Positions 16,184-24,068 of a stretch of DNA of 64,000 bases are shown here, piece by piece. Positions within the stretch are counted from its first letter, which is position 1. The number at the start of each line of letters is the position of its first letter. Below the pieces are notes generated by a model that was given only the letters and a program-made list of their open reading frames with translations, was not told where the DNA came from and ran no database searches. The position numbers and the translations under genes were made by a program. The DNA comes from Streptococcus pluranimalium (GTDB lineage: Bacteria; Bacillota; Bacilli; Lactobacillales; Streptococcaceae), in assembly GCF_002953735.1 (NCBI RefSeq), contig NZ_CP025536.1:1742001-1806000 (forward strand). Direction: 5' to 3'.

Positions 16184-16465
16184 TTAATGTTTAGTAGACT
16201 TCTTTTTCAGGTTAACTGAGAGTCCCTTTTCCAATTCATCCAATAATTGAGTTATCAACTGACCAAGTTCTATAAAATTCTGTTGTGAAATATATCCAAC
16301 CTGAGTTGACAACTTGGCAATCCCATTAATTGATCTGCCAATCTGAATGAATCGCTCTGTCAGTTGCTCATACTCTGGAAAATTAATCGTCCATGATTCA
16401 ATCTCTTGGTTAAATAATTTCTTTCTGGCAAAAGCGGAAAAGTTTGACTCTTTTTCATTAGCCAT
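16184..16465 (-). CDS. MobC-like mobilisation accessory protein
   Basis: A protein of about 93 residues. The C-terminal two thirds (ERFIQIGRSINGIAKLSTQ, then GQLITQLLDELEKGL) follow the MobC pattern of a conserved 'IG.(I/N)N.IAK' helix and a long amphipathic helix. MobC proteins assist a relaxase at oriT, but no relaxase is visible, so it may be a leftover of an IME. An upstream TTG (16477) overlapping the previous stop codon would add four residues and couple it to that fragment; ATG 16465 is the conservative choice. Confidence 0.5.
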   Translation of the reverse strand: MANEKESNFSAFARKKLFNQEIESWTINFPEYEQLTERFIQIGRSINGIAKLSTQVGYISQQNFIELGQLITQLLDELEKGLSVNLKKKSTKH

Positions 16466-16470
16466 TAATG

Positions 16471-16600
16471 CTAACAATCGTTATATCTATCCGCAATCAC
16501 TTGCAAAAGGGAATAATACTCTGGTTTGAGATAAGTTGTTGACTGATCTTCTGTCTCTCTAGAACAATTATCTAGCATACGCTCTATATACCTTGATGAT
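16471..16600 (-). pseudogene. truncated upstream partner of the MobC-like gene
   Basis: The minus-strand frame ending at 16471 reads SSSRYIERMLDNCSRETEDQ and onward to ..QVIADRYNDC, and its stop overlaps the next gene's possible TTG start. Upstream of about 16600 the same DNA encodes integrase on the other strand, so only the C-terminal ~43 codons can be original. Probably a remnant cut when the integrase fragment was joined. Family unknown. Confidence 0.35.
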
Positions 16601-16987
16601 GAAACCTGTTCTATCCTCAACAAATGGAAACAGGAAACTAGCAGAGAAAAGTGGCAATTATCAGTACAGCCTCTTTCTCTCGACAAAGAATTTATGTTGA
16701 CATACTGCAACCGAGATGGTGAGATAGAACCCTTACACGCTGACTACATCAACAACATTCTCAAGCGAACCATTCGTCAACAAAATCTCAAGAAAATCAG
16801 CCCACATGGGTTTAGACACACTCACGCAACCTTGATGATTGAAATGGGAATTGACCCAGTCAATACTGCTAAACGCTTAGGCCATGCAATCAGCCAGATG
16901 ACTTTAGAAACTTATAGCCATGCCACAAAAGCTGGTGAAAAACAATCCATTACAAAATTCGCAGAATACCTCGATAAAGCTAAATAA
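16547..16987 (+). pseudogene. tyrosine integrase, C-terminal fragment
   Basis: An open frame from 16547 (no start codon near its beginning) reads SIRSIYLDDETCSILNKW and continues into a catalytic domain. It has the HGFRHTHATLMIE box (His-x-x-Arg), LGHAISQMTLETYSHAT (second His and nucleophilic Tyr) and a typical basic end. About 140 codons remain of an expected ~380-400. The arm-binding and core-binding domains and the first catalytic Arg are missing, so it is inactive. It sits 118 bp from the right att site, the usual place for an integrase. Confidence 0.88.
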
Positions 16988-17029
16988 CCTTAGCTTTCTT
17001 TTTCCACTAAAATTTAACCAGGTCTTAAG

Positions 17030-17050
17030 AGATTACCAAAAAGATTACCA
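17030..17050 (+). repeat. candidate integrase arm-type sites, right end
   Basis: AGATTACCA at 17030-17038 and 17042-17050, spaced 12 bp, 56 bp inside the right att site; same 9-mer and orientation as the left pair at 6221-6240. Confidence 0.55.
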
Positions 17051-17071
17051 AGCCCACTTTTCCATAAAAAA

Positions 17072-17102
17072 AAGCACTTTGCAAGAGACTTGCAAAATGC
17101 TT
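17072..17102 (-). terminator. element-supplied terminator for rpsI
   Basis: A 14-bp stem with one mismatch pair (17072-17085 with 17089-17102, AAGCACTTTGCAAG), 3-nt loop and a run of T on the minus strand. It lies immediately outside the 74-bp repeat, on element DNA, and replaces the displaced native terminator at 6008-6041. Confidence 0.75.
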
Positions 17103-17105
17103 GTG

Positions 17106-17179
17106 AACGTTGATATATCGCTGATAATTAACGTTTTGAGAATTGTGAAGCTTTACGAGCTTTCTTAAGACCTGGTTTT
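17106..17179 (-). repeat. right attachment site: 74-bp repeat containing the rpsI 3' end
   Basis: Identical to 6047-6120. It covers the last 17 codons and stop of the intact rpsI (52 bp) plus 22 bp beyond. The recombination core lies somewhere inside; integration rebuilt a complete rpsI. Confidence 0.9.
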
Positions 17180-17520
17180 TTACGTTCAACCATACGTGCG
17201 TCACGTGTAAGAAGTCCAGCGCGTTTCAATGAATCGCGGAAGTCTGGGTCTACTTGAAGAAGCGCACGTGCAATACCGTGACGGATCGCACCTGATTGAC
17301 CACCGTATCCACCACCGTTAACGTTAACGAAAACGTCGTATGAACCTTCAGTTGAAGTCACTGCAAATGGTTGGTTGATAACAAGACGTAGGTCTGCGTG
17401 TGGGATGTATTCTTCTACATCTTTTTGATTAACTGTGATTTTACCAGTACCTGGTACCAAACGAACGCGTGCAACCGCATTTTTACGACGACCAGTACCT
17501 GCATATTGTGCTTGTGCCAT
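17128..17520 (-). CDS. rpsI: 30S ribosomal protein S9
   Basis: A 130-residue S9 with the family core ([36 protein letters not shown]) and the basic C-terminal tail ending KASQFSKR that reaches the ribosomal P site. Full length. Its last 17 codons are supplied by the att repeat of the inserted element, so the protein is unchanged. It follows rplM by 26 bp in the standard L13-S9 operon. Confidence 0.97.
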   Translation of the reverse strand: MAQAQYAGTGRRKNAVARVRLVPGTGKITVNQKDVEEYIPHADLRLVINQPFAVTSTEGSYDVFVNVNGGGYGGQSGAIRHGIARALLQVDPDFRDSLKRAGLLTRDARMVERKKPGLKKARKASQFSKR

Positions 17521-17546
17521 GTTTATGTTGCTCCTTTCCTCTTAGA

Positions 17547-17993
17547 TTAGATAAGTCCTGAGATATCAAGTACTTCTGGTTGTTGAGCAGCGTGTGTGTG
17601 CTCAGCACCTGTGAAGACTTTCAATTTCATACCTTGTGCGCGTCCAAGAGTGTTATGTGGAAGCATACCTTTAACTGATTTTTCGATCAAACGCACAGCG
17701 TTTTTAGAACGAAGTTCACCAGCAGAGATTTGTTTCAAACCACCTGGATACATTGAGTGAGTGTAGTAGATTTTATCAGTTGCTTTTTTACCAGTTAATT
17801 TAACTTTTTCAGCATTGATAACAATCACAAAATCACCTGTATCAGTGTGTGGTGTGAAAGTTGGTTTGTTTTTTCCGCGAAGTACGCTAGCAACTACTGC
17901 AGAAAGACGTCCAAGTGGCACATCAGTTGCGTCAACAACGTACCATTTGCGTTCAACTTGGCCTGGCTTAGCCATGAAAGTTGTTTTGTTCAT
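17547..17993 (-). CDS. rplM: 50S ribosomal protein L13
   Basis: A 148-residue L13 ([20 protein letters not shown] at the start, [33 protein letters not shown]). ATG 17993 follows GGAGA and matches streptococcal homologues; upstream in-frame sequence belongs to the structured leader. First gene of the rplM-rpsI operon, probably autoregulated through that leader. Confidence 0.97.
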   Translation of the reverse strand: MNKTTFMAKPGQVERKWYVVDATDVPLGRLSAVVASVLRGKNKPTFTPHTDTGDFVIVINAEKVKLTGKKATDKIYYTHSMYPGGLKQISAGELRSKNAVRLIEKSVKGMLPHNTLGRAQGMKLKVFTGAEHTHAAQQPEVLDISGLI

Positions 17994-18106
17994 GATTTCT
18001 CCTATACGAATTCGTAATATTTGTTTACAAGTGTTGGTGGGTGTTCCGTCCCACGCAAAGGTATTTGGAAGGTTCCGGGGCCTTTCAAATGGGGTAAACA
18101 ATACCG
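17994..18106 (-). ncRNA. L13 leader (autoregulatory r-protein leader)
   Basis: The ~113-nt 5' UTR of rplM contains GC-rich helices absent from neighbouring intergenic DNA (e.g. GAAAGGCCCCGGAACCTTCC and GTGGGACGGAACACCCAC on the minus strand). Position and motifs fit the Firmicute L13 leader family in Rfam, which binds L13 to limit its own synthesis. Confidence 0.7.
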
Positions 18107-18112
18107 TTTAAT

Positions 18113-18142
18113 ATCATATCAAAAAACACTGACTTAAGTCAA
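18113..18142 (-). promoter_or_regulatory. rplM-rpsI promoter
   Basis: -35 TTGACT (18137-18142), 18-bp spacer, -10 TATGAT (18113-18118) on the minus strand. The -35 lies inside the degV terminator hairpin. Confidence 0.72.
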
Positions 18143-18153
18143 GTGTTTTTTCT
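18121..18153 (-). terminator. degV terminator
   Basis: An inverted repeat of about 15 bp with one bulge (AAAAAACACTGACTT / AAGTCAAGTGTTTTTT) flanked by T tracts on both strands. It shares DNA with the rplM promoter. Confidence 0.7.
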
Positions 18154-18166
18154 TTTTATTTCAAGT

Positions 18167-19027
18167 TCATCGCTCTCTCTTTCCTACTGAAAATAGAGCC
18201 AGGGTCCCAGGTCCAACATGGGCTGCTATAACAGGTCCCAAAGGGAGTTGGAGAACGCGCTCCACGTCGTCTTTCTCCAATAGCTTATCCTCAATTTCTT
18301 GAGCGGCTTCTGGGTCATTGGCATGGGCAACTACAACTGTCCCCAAATCCAAATCTTGAACCGATCTGTCAATCATTTCTCGAATACCTTTTTTACGACC
18401 CCTAAGCTTGACTAAAGGAGCTAATTTTCCTGCTTCATCAATCCACAAAAGAGGCTTAATATTAACCAAGCTACCAACAATCGCAGAACTTTTAGAAAGG
18501 CGACCACCTCGCATCAAATGATAGAGATCATCCACTAGAAAGTGACTATACAGACGTGGAGCAATAGACTTCATTTCAGAAACAACTTGTTCTAAAGATA
18601 ATCCTTGATCACGTTTTTCAGCTGCTAACATGACTAAAAAGCCTTCACCACCTGCCGCTGCCAAGGTATCGACAATTTCGATACGAGCTTCGGGATATTC
18701 TTCTAAAATCATATCACGCGCCATGACAGCAGATTGATAAGTCCCCGATAAAACAGATGAAAAAGCCATGTACAAGATGTCATTACCTGCTTCAACTTCT
18801 TGTTTAAAACAAGCTTCGAAAGTACCGACGTTAATCTGACTAGTTGTCGGCTTCCCGCCATCTTTCATAGCATTCAGCAAAACTTCTGAAGTTATGCGAT
18901 TTTCTCCAACCGTTTCATAAGTTTTTTCATCAAGGGTAATGGTCAATCCTAAAACTGTTACGTCCTTGTTTTTAGCCCAAATATCATCAATATCCGCTGT
19001 AGAATCAGTTATAAGTTTAAAAGTCAT
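18167..19027 (-). CDS. DegV family fatty-acid-binding protein
   Basis: A 286-residue DegV-family protein (KLITDSTADID at the start, PTTSQINVGTFEACF, SSVLSGTYQSA, LLWIDEAGKLAPLVKLRGRK). DegV/FakB proteins hold a fatty acid for phosphorylation by FakA in host fatty-acid use. Whether this paralogue acts as FakB is unknown. No fakA is nearby. Confidence 0.88.
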   Translation of the reverse strand: MTFKLITDSTADIDDIWAKNKDVTVLGLTITLDEKTYETVGENRITSEVLLNAMKDGGKPTTSQINVGTFEACFKQEVEAGNDILYMAFSSVLSGTYQSAVMARDMILEEYPEARIEIVDTLAAAGGEGFLVMLAAEKRDQGLSLEQVVSEMKSIAPRLYSHFLVDDLYHLMRGGRLSKSSAIVGSLVNIKPLLWIDEAGKLAPLVKLRGRKKGIREMIDRSVQDLDLGTVVVAHANDPEAAQEIEDKLLEKDDVERVLQLPLGPVIAAHVGPGTLALFSVGKRER

Positions 19028-19140
19028 TGCATTCTCGCTTCAAATAGTTTTATTTTCAAAGTTTTTTAGTATTATAACAAAAAAACCACTCAATGAGTGA
19101 TTTCTTCAAAAATTTTCTTAACACATTACGATATATCTGC

Positions 19141-19656
19141 TTATAATTCGTCCAAGAGATGCTGCAATTGAGATAATTGCTGTTCATCCCATGGTCTCAA
19201 CTTTGGGGTCTTCATATCAATGTTTTGCGACATCTTGTCCAAATCGGATTTTACCGTATTAACCCTCTCTTCTAACTCACGCGCCGGCACACGAAGTGCC
19301 CCTTGAGAAAAGACAGTCCATTGCTCATTAAGGTCGCTAGTTGCAACTTCCACCAGATTGATGGGGTTGTTAAGCTCAGCTGCTAACCGCTCAATATAGC
19401 TATCAGCCGTCTCATCTTCTTCCGTAAAAATAACCTCAACCCGATACTGATCATAACGCTGACGGCTACCCGGCACAAACTGCGCATCAAAGACACAAGT
19501 AATATCTAAATTTTCAAAGTTAGCGTAATTATTAAGTTTGCGCAATAGCACATTACGAGCATCGTCTAACTGATTTTTCTTAAAGAGCTGTCGTGTCTCC
19601 TGCCAAAAGGCAATCATATTATAGCCATCGACCAGGAGAATACGTTTTTTAACCAT
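19141..19656 (-). CDS. NYN-domain ribosome-associated endoribonuclease (Rae1/YacP family)
   Basis: A 171-residue YacP/Rae1-family protein with a PIN-like NYN fold: RILLVDGYNMIAFW at the start, ITCVFDAQFVPGS, IFTEEDETADSYIERL and VATSDLNEQ with conserved acidic residues. B. subtilis Rae1 cleaves mRNA in the ribosomal A site. ATG 19656 follows AGGAGA; upstream in-frame codons overlap rlmB and lack a ribosome site. It lies 19 bp after rlmB, the conserved rlmB-yacP order. Confidence 0.88.
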   Translation of the reverse strand: MVKKRILLVDGYNMIAFWQETRQLFKKNQLDDARNVLLRKLNNYANFENLDITCVFDAQFVPGSRQRYDQYRVEVIFTEEDETADSYIERLAAELNNPINLVEVATSDLNEQWTVFSQGALRVPARELEERVNTVKSDLDKMSQNIDMKTPKLRPWDEQQLSQLQHLLDEL

Positions 19657-19675
19657 CTCTTTCTCCTTTTCTCGC

Positions 19676-20425
19676 TTAAATCTTGTTTCGGAAAACCTCG
19701 TACATGAGCACTGCTGCCGCCACACTAGCATTCAGACTTTGCACATGCCCATCCATGGGGATGGTGACCATTTCGTCCACTTGTTTTTTGATGTTTTGGG
19801 AAATCCCTTTACCTTCATTTCCGATAATCAAGGCAAGTTTACCACTGGTATTCCATTTGTGGGATGGGGTACCATTCATATCCGTTCCAAAAGTCCAGAA
19901 ACCAGCTTCCTTAAGCTTATCGAGGGTTTGACTAAGATTGGTCACACGAGCAATCGGTACATGTTGAACCGCTCCAGTAGAGGTTTTAGAAACGACTGGC
20001 GTGACACCGACAGCCCTGTGTTTAGGAATAATAACCCCTGCCACCTTGGTCGCGTCAGCTGTTCGCAAAATGGAACCAAAGTTATGAGGATCCGTCAAGC
20101 CATCCAAAATCAAAATCAAAGGATTCTCTTCGCTTTCTGCTTTTTTGAGAATATCATCCAGCTCAGCATAAGCAAACTCTGATACCCGAAGGACAAATCC
20201 TTGATGAACCGCACCATCTGTCATCTCAGACAAGCTTTTCTTTGGTGTCCAAGAGATAGAAACCTTTTTCTCTGCTGCAAGAGCCTTGATTTTATCGACA
20301 TTTTTCCCTTTGAGGTCATCTTGGATATAAAGTTTATTCCCAGTATTAGCTTCTAGGCTTTCAGTGACCGTATGGACACCGTAAACCATATCATTTTGTA
20401 CTTGTTCTCTATGTTTTTCTTTCAT
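19676..20425 (-). CDS. rlmB: 23S rRNA (guanosine-2'-O)-methyltransferase RlmB
   Basis: A 249-residue TrmH/SpoU-family enzyme: an N-terminal substrate-binding domain (MVYGVHTVTESLEANTGNKL) and a knotted SAM-binding domain (LDGLTDPHNFGSILRTADA, IIGNEGKGI, SLNASVAAAVLMYEVF). RlmB methylates G2251 of 23S rRNA. Start is uncertain: ATG 20425 lies only 7 nt after a TATAAT (20432-20437), which would make a near-leaderless mRNA; a second ATG at 20389 begins the conserved MVYGVH. First gene of the rlmB-yacP pair. Confidence 0.9.
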   Translation of the reverse strand: MKEKHREQVQNDMVYGVHTVTESLEANTGNKLYIQDDLKGKNVDKIKALAAEKKVSISWTPKKSLSEMTDGAVHQGFVLRVSEFAYAELDDILKKAESEENPLILILDGLTDPHNFGSILRTADATKVAGVIIPKHRAVGVTPVVSKTSTGAVQHVPIARVTNLSQTLDKLKEAGFWTFGTDMNGTPSHKWNTSGKLALIIGNEGKGISQNIKKQVDEMVTIPMDGHVQSLNASVAAAVLMYEVFRNKI

Positions 20426-20489
20426 AAAACCATTATAGCATGGATAGAAGGAAAAGAGCATTTTCCAAAAACCAAACTTTTTTATACTA

Positions 20490-20545
20490 TTTTATCCAAA
20501 ACACTTGACTACAACGTTACGTCATAGTTTATCATTGCAATAGTG
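20490..20545 (+). promoter_or_regulatory. MerR-type promoter with 19-bp spacer
   Basis: TTGACT, a 19-bp spacer containing AACGTTACGTCA, then TATCAT, upstream of the MerR gene at 20561. Over-long 19-bp spacers are the hallmark of promoters that MerR regulators untwist. The spacer resembles that upstream of 52539. Confidence 0.62.
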
Positions 20546-20560
20546 AGAGGAGGAAAAGAT

Positions 20561-21286
20561 ATGAAAACCATAAAAGAAGTTAGTAAAATGGCAGGTATTA
20601 GTGTTAGAACGTTGCAATATTATGATAAAATTAGTCTCCTAAATCCAACGAGTTACTCCAGTGCTGGATATAGATTGTATAGCGATAAGGACTTAGAAAA
20701 GTTACAACACATTTTATTATTCAGAGCTTTGGAATTTCCCTTAAAAAGTATCAAGGAAATCCTCAATAATCAGCAATTTGATAAACAGAAAGCCTTGGAA
20801 CAACAAATTAAGTTGTTAACCTTGAAGAAAGAGCACCTAGAAACACTAATTACCTTCGCTGAAAGTATTAAAGAAATGGAGATAAACATTATGGACTTTA
20901 CAGCATTCGATACAAAAAAAATAGATGAATACACCCAAAAAGCTAAGGCATTTTGGGGTCAGACAGACGAATTCAATGAATTTACCGAGAAGCAAGAGAA
21001 TCGAAGTATCAACGACACCAATATTGTCAATCAACAGTTCATGATGATTTTTGTAGAGTTTGGAAAAATCAAAACAAATAATTACGACTCAAAAGAAGCG
21101 CAAACTTTAGTCAAAAAACTACAAGACTTTATTACAAATCATTTTTATCATTGTTCAAACAACATCTTGCTCAGTCTTGGTAAAATGTATATAAATGACG
21201 GTGATTTCACGCAAAATATCGATGCGTTCGCAGGAAAAGGGACTGCGCTGTTTGTAAACAAAGCTATTGAATGTTACTGCCAATAA
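20561..21286 (+). CDS. MerR-family regulator with TipAS-like effector domain
   Basis: A 241-residue regulator. Residues 1-70 are a MerR winged helix (GISVRTLQYYDKISLLNP, AGYRLYSDKDLEKLQ). A coiled-coil dimer helix follows (~75-110), then a TipAS-type antibiotic-recognition domain (FWGQTDEFNEF, then FITNHFYHCSNNILLSLGKMY). Such proteins sense bound drugs or peptides. Start ATG 20561 follows AGAGGAGG. No target gene is adjacent, so it may control itself or distant genes. A paralogue is encoded at 51707-52447. Confidence 0.85.
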   Translation: MKTIKEVSKMAGISVRTLQYYDKISLLNPTSYSSAGYRLYSDKDLEKLQHILLFRALEFPLKSIKEILNNQQFDKQKALEQQIKLLTLKKEHLETLITFAESIKEMEINIMDFTAFDTKKIDEYTQKAKAFWGQTDEFNEFTEKQENRSINDTNIVNQQFMMIFVEFGKIKTNNYDSKEAQTLVKKLQDFITNHFYHCSNNILLSLGKMYINDGDFTQNIDAFAGKGTALFVNKAIECYCQ

Positions 21287-21346
21287 TATTTTATAATCTG
21301 AAAAGCACCTACTAAATATAAGCAGGTGCTTTTTTAGTAGATACTC

Positions 21347-22711
21347 TTAAGCAAACACTTTTTTCAGAACTTCTCCGACGGTTGAGACACCGATAACTTG
21401 GATATTATTCGGGATATCAATGCCCTGGAGGGAATTTTTAGGGGCGTAGATTTTGGTGAAGCCCAACTTGGCAGCTTCATTGATACGTTGTTCGATGCGG
21501 GTTACGCGACGAATTTCACCTGTTAAGCCAATTTCGCCGATAAAGGATTCTTGTGGGTTGGTTGGTTTTTCTTTGTAACTTGAAGCAATGGCTACCGCGA
21601 CAGCAAGGTCTATTGCTGGCTCATCCAGTTTTACGCCACCCGCTGACTTGAGGTAGGCATCCTGATTCTGCAGCAGCAAACCGCATCGTTTTTCAAGAAC
21701 CGCCATAATCAAGCTGACCCGATTAAAGTCTAGCCCTGTGGTCGTACGTTTGGCATTTCCAAAAACAGTTGGTGTCACAAGAGCTTGAACCTCCGCCAAA
21801 ATAGGACGAGAACCCTCCATGGTAACGACAATAGCTGATCCTGTCGCTCCATCTAAACGCTCTTCTAAAAAGACTTGGCTAGGATTTAAAACTTGAACCA
21901 AACCACCCGACTGCATCTCGAAAATCCCAATTTCATTGGTTGAACCAAAACGGTTTTTGACGGCACGAAGGATACGGAAGGTATGATGGCGTTCCCCTTC
22001 AAAATAAAGCACCGTATCTACCATGTGTTCCAGCATACGAGGTCCGGCTAGAGTTCCTTCCTTGGTTACATGACCAACGATAAAGGTAGCAATATTATTG
22101 GTCTTAGCTAAATTCATCAGCTCTGCAGTAACCTCTCGAACTTGAGAAACAGAACCTTGCACACTTGAAACTTCAGGGCTCATGATGGTTTGAATAGAGT
22201 CAATAATGAGAAAATCTGGCTTGATTTTTTCAATCTCCGCTCGGATATTCTGCATATTGGTCTCGGCATAAAGGTAAAACTCATTATCAATATCACCTAG
22301 ACGTTCACTGCGTAGCTTTATCTGCTCTGCTGACTCTTCCCCAGAAACATAGAGCACTGTTCCACGATTGGCAAGTTGTGTTGATACTTGGAGGAGTAGC
22401 GTTGACTTCCCAATACCGGGATCACCACCGATTAAGACAAGACTGCCTGGAACAACACCCCCACCTAACACTCGGTTAAATTCGTCCATGTCCGTTTTAG
22501 TACGGGCATAGTTGATAGAATCCACATCTTTTAACTTGGTTGGACGTGTTTTTTCACCTATTAGACTGACGCGAGCATTTTTGACCTCTTGTACCTCTAC
22601 TTCTTCGACAAAGGAAGACCAAGCCGAACAGTTGGGACAACGTCCTAAGTATTTTGGTGAATTATAACCGCACTCTTGACAGACAAAACTCGATTTTTTC
22701 TTAGCGATAAT
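21347..22711 (-). CDS. radA: DNA repair protein RadA, initiated at a non-standard AUU codon
   Basis: RadA/Sms, a RecA-like ATPase that drives branch migration in recombination and transformation. Domains: C4 zinc finger [18 protein letters not shown] (residues ~9-26), Walker [13 protein letters not shown] (~100), the RadA-specific KNRFG motif, and a C-terminal Lon-like domain. No ATG, GTG or TTG exists between the in-frame TAG of dut (22724) and the zinc finger. AAGGAGG (22714-22720) is followed by CTT-ATT-ATC-GCT, so translation must begin at ATT (22711) or ATC. This gives 454 residues, the usual size. It follows dut by 12 bp. Confidence 0.93.
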   Translation of the reverse strand: MIAKKKSSFVCQECGYNSPKYLGRCPNCSAWSSFVEEVEVQEVKNARVSLIGEKTRPTKLKDVDSINYARTKTDMDEFNRVLGGGVVPGSLVLIGGDPGIGKSTLLLQVSTQLANRGTVLYVSGEESAEQIKLRSERLGDIDNEFYLYAETNMQNIRAEIEKIKPDFLIIDSIQTIMSPEVSSVQGSVSQVREVTAELMNLAKTNNIATFIVGHVTKEGTLAGPRMLEHMVDTVLYFEGERHHTFRILRAVKNRFGSTNEIGIFEMQSGGLVQVLNPSQVFLEERLDGATGSAIVVTMEGSRPILAEVQALVTPTVFGNAKRTTTGLDFNRVSLIMAVLEKRCGLLLQNQDAYLKSAGGVKLDEPAIDLAVAVAIASSYKEKPTNPQESFIGEIGLTGEIRRVTRIEQRINEAAKLGFTKIYAPKNSLQGIDIPNNIQVIGVSTVGEVLKKVFA

Positions 22712-22723
22712 AAGCCTCCTTGC

Positions 22724-23173
22724 CTATTTTCCTGTACTTCCGAAACCACCTGTACGCACACCTTCTGCATCGTCGCCATCAGCTACTAAGAATGGTGCAA
22801 AAACGCCTTGAACAATGCGGTCTCCCTTGTCTAAATGTACCATTTGATCTGAAATATTTTGCATTTGGGCAAAAATATGTCCCTCATTGTTGGGATTATT
22901 ATAGTAGTCTCCATCAATCACACCAACAGAATTAATTAAAATAAGCCCTTTTTTTCGAGGATTAGACGAGCGATCATACAAATAAAGCACTTCACCATCT
23001 TGCATATAGGCTTTAACACCTGTTGGTACCAACGTCATCTCACCTGGTGCAATATCAATTGCTTCTGCAACTTTCAAATCATAACCTGCTGCATGAGCTG
23101 TCTCACGCTGTGGGAGTAGGTCTTCTTGCCCCTCAAAGGCTGTAATCAATTCAAATCCACGTACTTTAGTCAT
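22724..23173 (-). CDS. dut: dUTP diphosphatase
   Basis: A 149-residue trimeric dUTPase, converting dUTP to dUMP and pyrophosphate. Motifs: AGYDLKV, YDRSSNPRKKG, NSVGVIDGDYYNN with catalytic Asp, GDRIVQGVF and the C-terminal GGFGSTGK P-loop-like arm. Full length. It is upstream of radA in one transcript. Confidence 0.93.
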   Translation of the reverse strand: MTKVRGFELITAFEGQEDLLPQRETAHAAGYDLKVAEAIDIAPGEMTLVPTGVKAYMQDGEVLYLYDRSSNPRKKGLILINSVGVIDGDYYNNPNNEGHIFAQMQNISDQMVHLDKGDRIVQGVFAPFLVADGDDAEGVRTGGFGSTGK

Positions 23174-23243
23174 TTTCTCTTCCTTATCTTTAAAAATTCA
23201 TTCTTCATTATAAAATATTCGAAAAACAAAAGCAAAGACTCTG

Positions 23244-23648
23244 TTAATCATTAGCATCATCTTCTGTATCTTGCCCAAGGTAGGCGAGAGCAGTTTTGAT
23301 ATCTACATCTTCTACCAAGTGCTGTCTGGTCCATGGAATGACAACATGTGGTTCGACACCCACGTCCGTCATCCCTTTGCCAGAATCAATCGCTAAGGAG
23401 CGTGACGTCGGGTAGAGCATTTGATAATCTTCAAAATCAAGCATACAACAGTTAGAGTAATCCAAAATTCCCATAGTTGGACGCCCCATAACTCTTACTT
23501 TGGGCATCGCCTTCATCATGAGAACAAAATTATCGCCTGACGATCCACAAGTAACATCTGATAATATAATGACTTTTTCAGGGGCATTCATCTTACCCTT
23601 ATAATGGCTAAGAAAATCATCGCCATCTTCTTTATAGATACTGAACAT
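23244..23648 (-). pseudogene. S41-family peptidase, C-terminal fragment
   Basis: 134 codons match the C-terminal catalytic region of S41 (tail-specific) peptidases: VIILSDVTCGSSGDNFVLMM with the nucleophilic Ser region, GRPTMGILDYSN, and VEPHVVIPW. The N-terminal ~250+ residues are missing. The fragment abuts an RpiR N-terminal fragment with a 17-bp frame overlap, so one deletion joined two unrelated genes. Confidence 0.75.
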
Positions 23649-23967
23649 ATAAACTCAGATCTTGTTTTTCAAAAATTTGGTCAATGTAATGGTGGTAATT
23701 GTTTACAAGGACTGAAAAATCTGACCGAGCCAATTTTGGTTGCGTGATTTCCTCTCGCAACAAGAATTTCAAAGCCGCAAAATTGGTAATTTCCAATTTT
23801 TTAAGTAAGCGTGAAATGGATGAGTGCGAGACAAAACAAGCATCTGCCAACTCTTGACTAGTCATTTGTTGAATCTTATCCAAATTCTGATCAAGATAGG
23901 CTACAATTTCCCTATCTTGAATCGTTAAACGATTATCATACGTATCTTTACGCTCCAACCAATTCAT
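23632..23967 (-). pseudogene. RpiR/MurR-family regulator, N-terminal fragment
   Basis: 111 codons containing the RpiR HTH_6 domain (QQMTSQELADACFVSHSSIS, KKLEITNFAALKFLL). The SIS sugar-phosphate domain (~150 residues) is absent and the frame runs into S41 peptidase DNA. It may still make a DNA-binding stub but lacks its effector domain. Confidence 0.75.
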
Positions 23968-24068
23968 AAAACCTCCCTAACGATTTAAAAATCATGACAA
24001 GGTAAAAATAACTTTTTGACATCATAATCATAGCCAAAATAGTTCAGCATCACTACAACTCACACCTC

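Larger units (their letters stand above)
6047..17179. mobile_element. rpsI-integrated genomic island (about 11.1 kb), probably immobilised
   Basis: The island is bounded by 74-bp direct repeats of the rpsI 3' end. Just inside both ends are paired 9-bp repeats (AGATTACCA) that look like integrase arm sites. Cargo: AbrB/Doc toxin-antitoxin, 10-bp tandem array, a four-gene XRE-ImmA/IrrE operon, a restriction-modification locus, a MobC-like gene and a tyrosine integrase lacking its N-terminal half. The missing integrase end means it cannot excise on its own; help in trans remains possible. Elements targeting rpsI are known among streptococcal integrative elements. No conjugation genes are seen, so an IME or island fits better than an ICE. 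Confidence 0.85.

Noticed and set aside
16471..16710. Complete 79-aa minus-strand protein
   Set aside because: Its first ~35 codons are antisense to conserved integrase sequence; only the C-terminal part can be real, so it was recorded as a truncated remnant.
6047..17179. Prophage or conjugative element (ICE)
   Set aside because: No capsid, tail, lysis, relaxase or type IV secretion genes are seen; only a MobC-like gene and an integrase fragment.
17547..18101. L13 with a 36-residue N-terminal extension
   Set aside because: The extension is a chance translation of the structured L13 leader; the normal ATG at 17993 has a ribosome site.
21347..22525. RadA starting at the GTG before DSINYAR
   Set aside because: It would drop the C4 zinc finger, which is intact and in frame upstream behind a strong AAGGAGG site.
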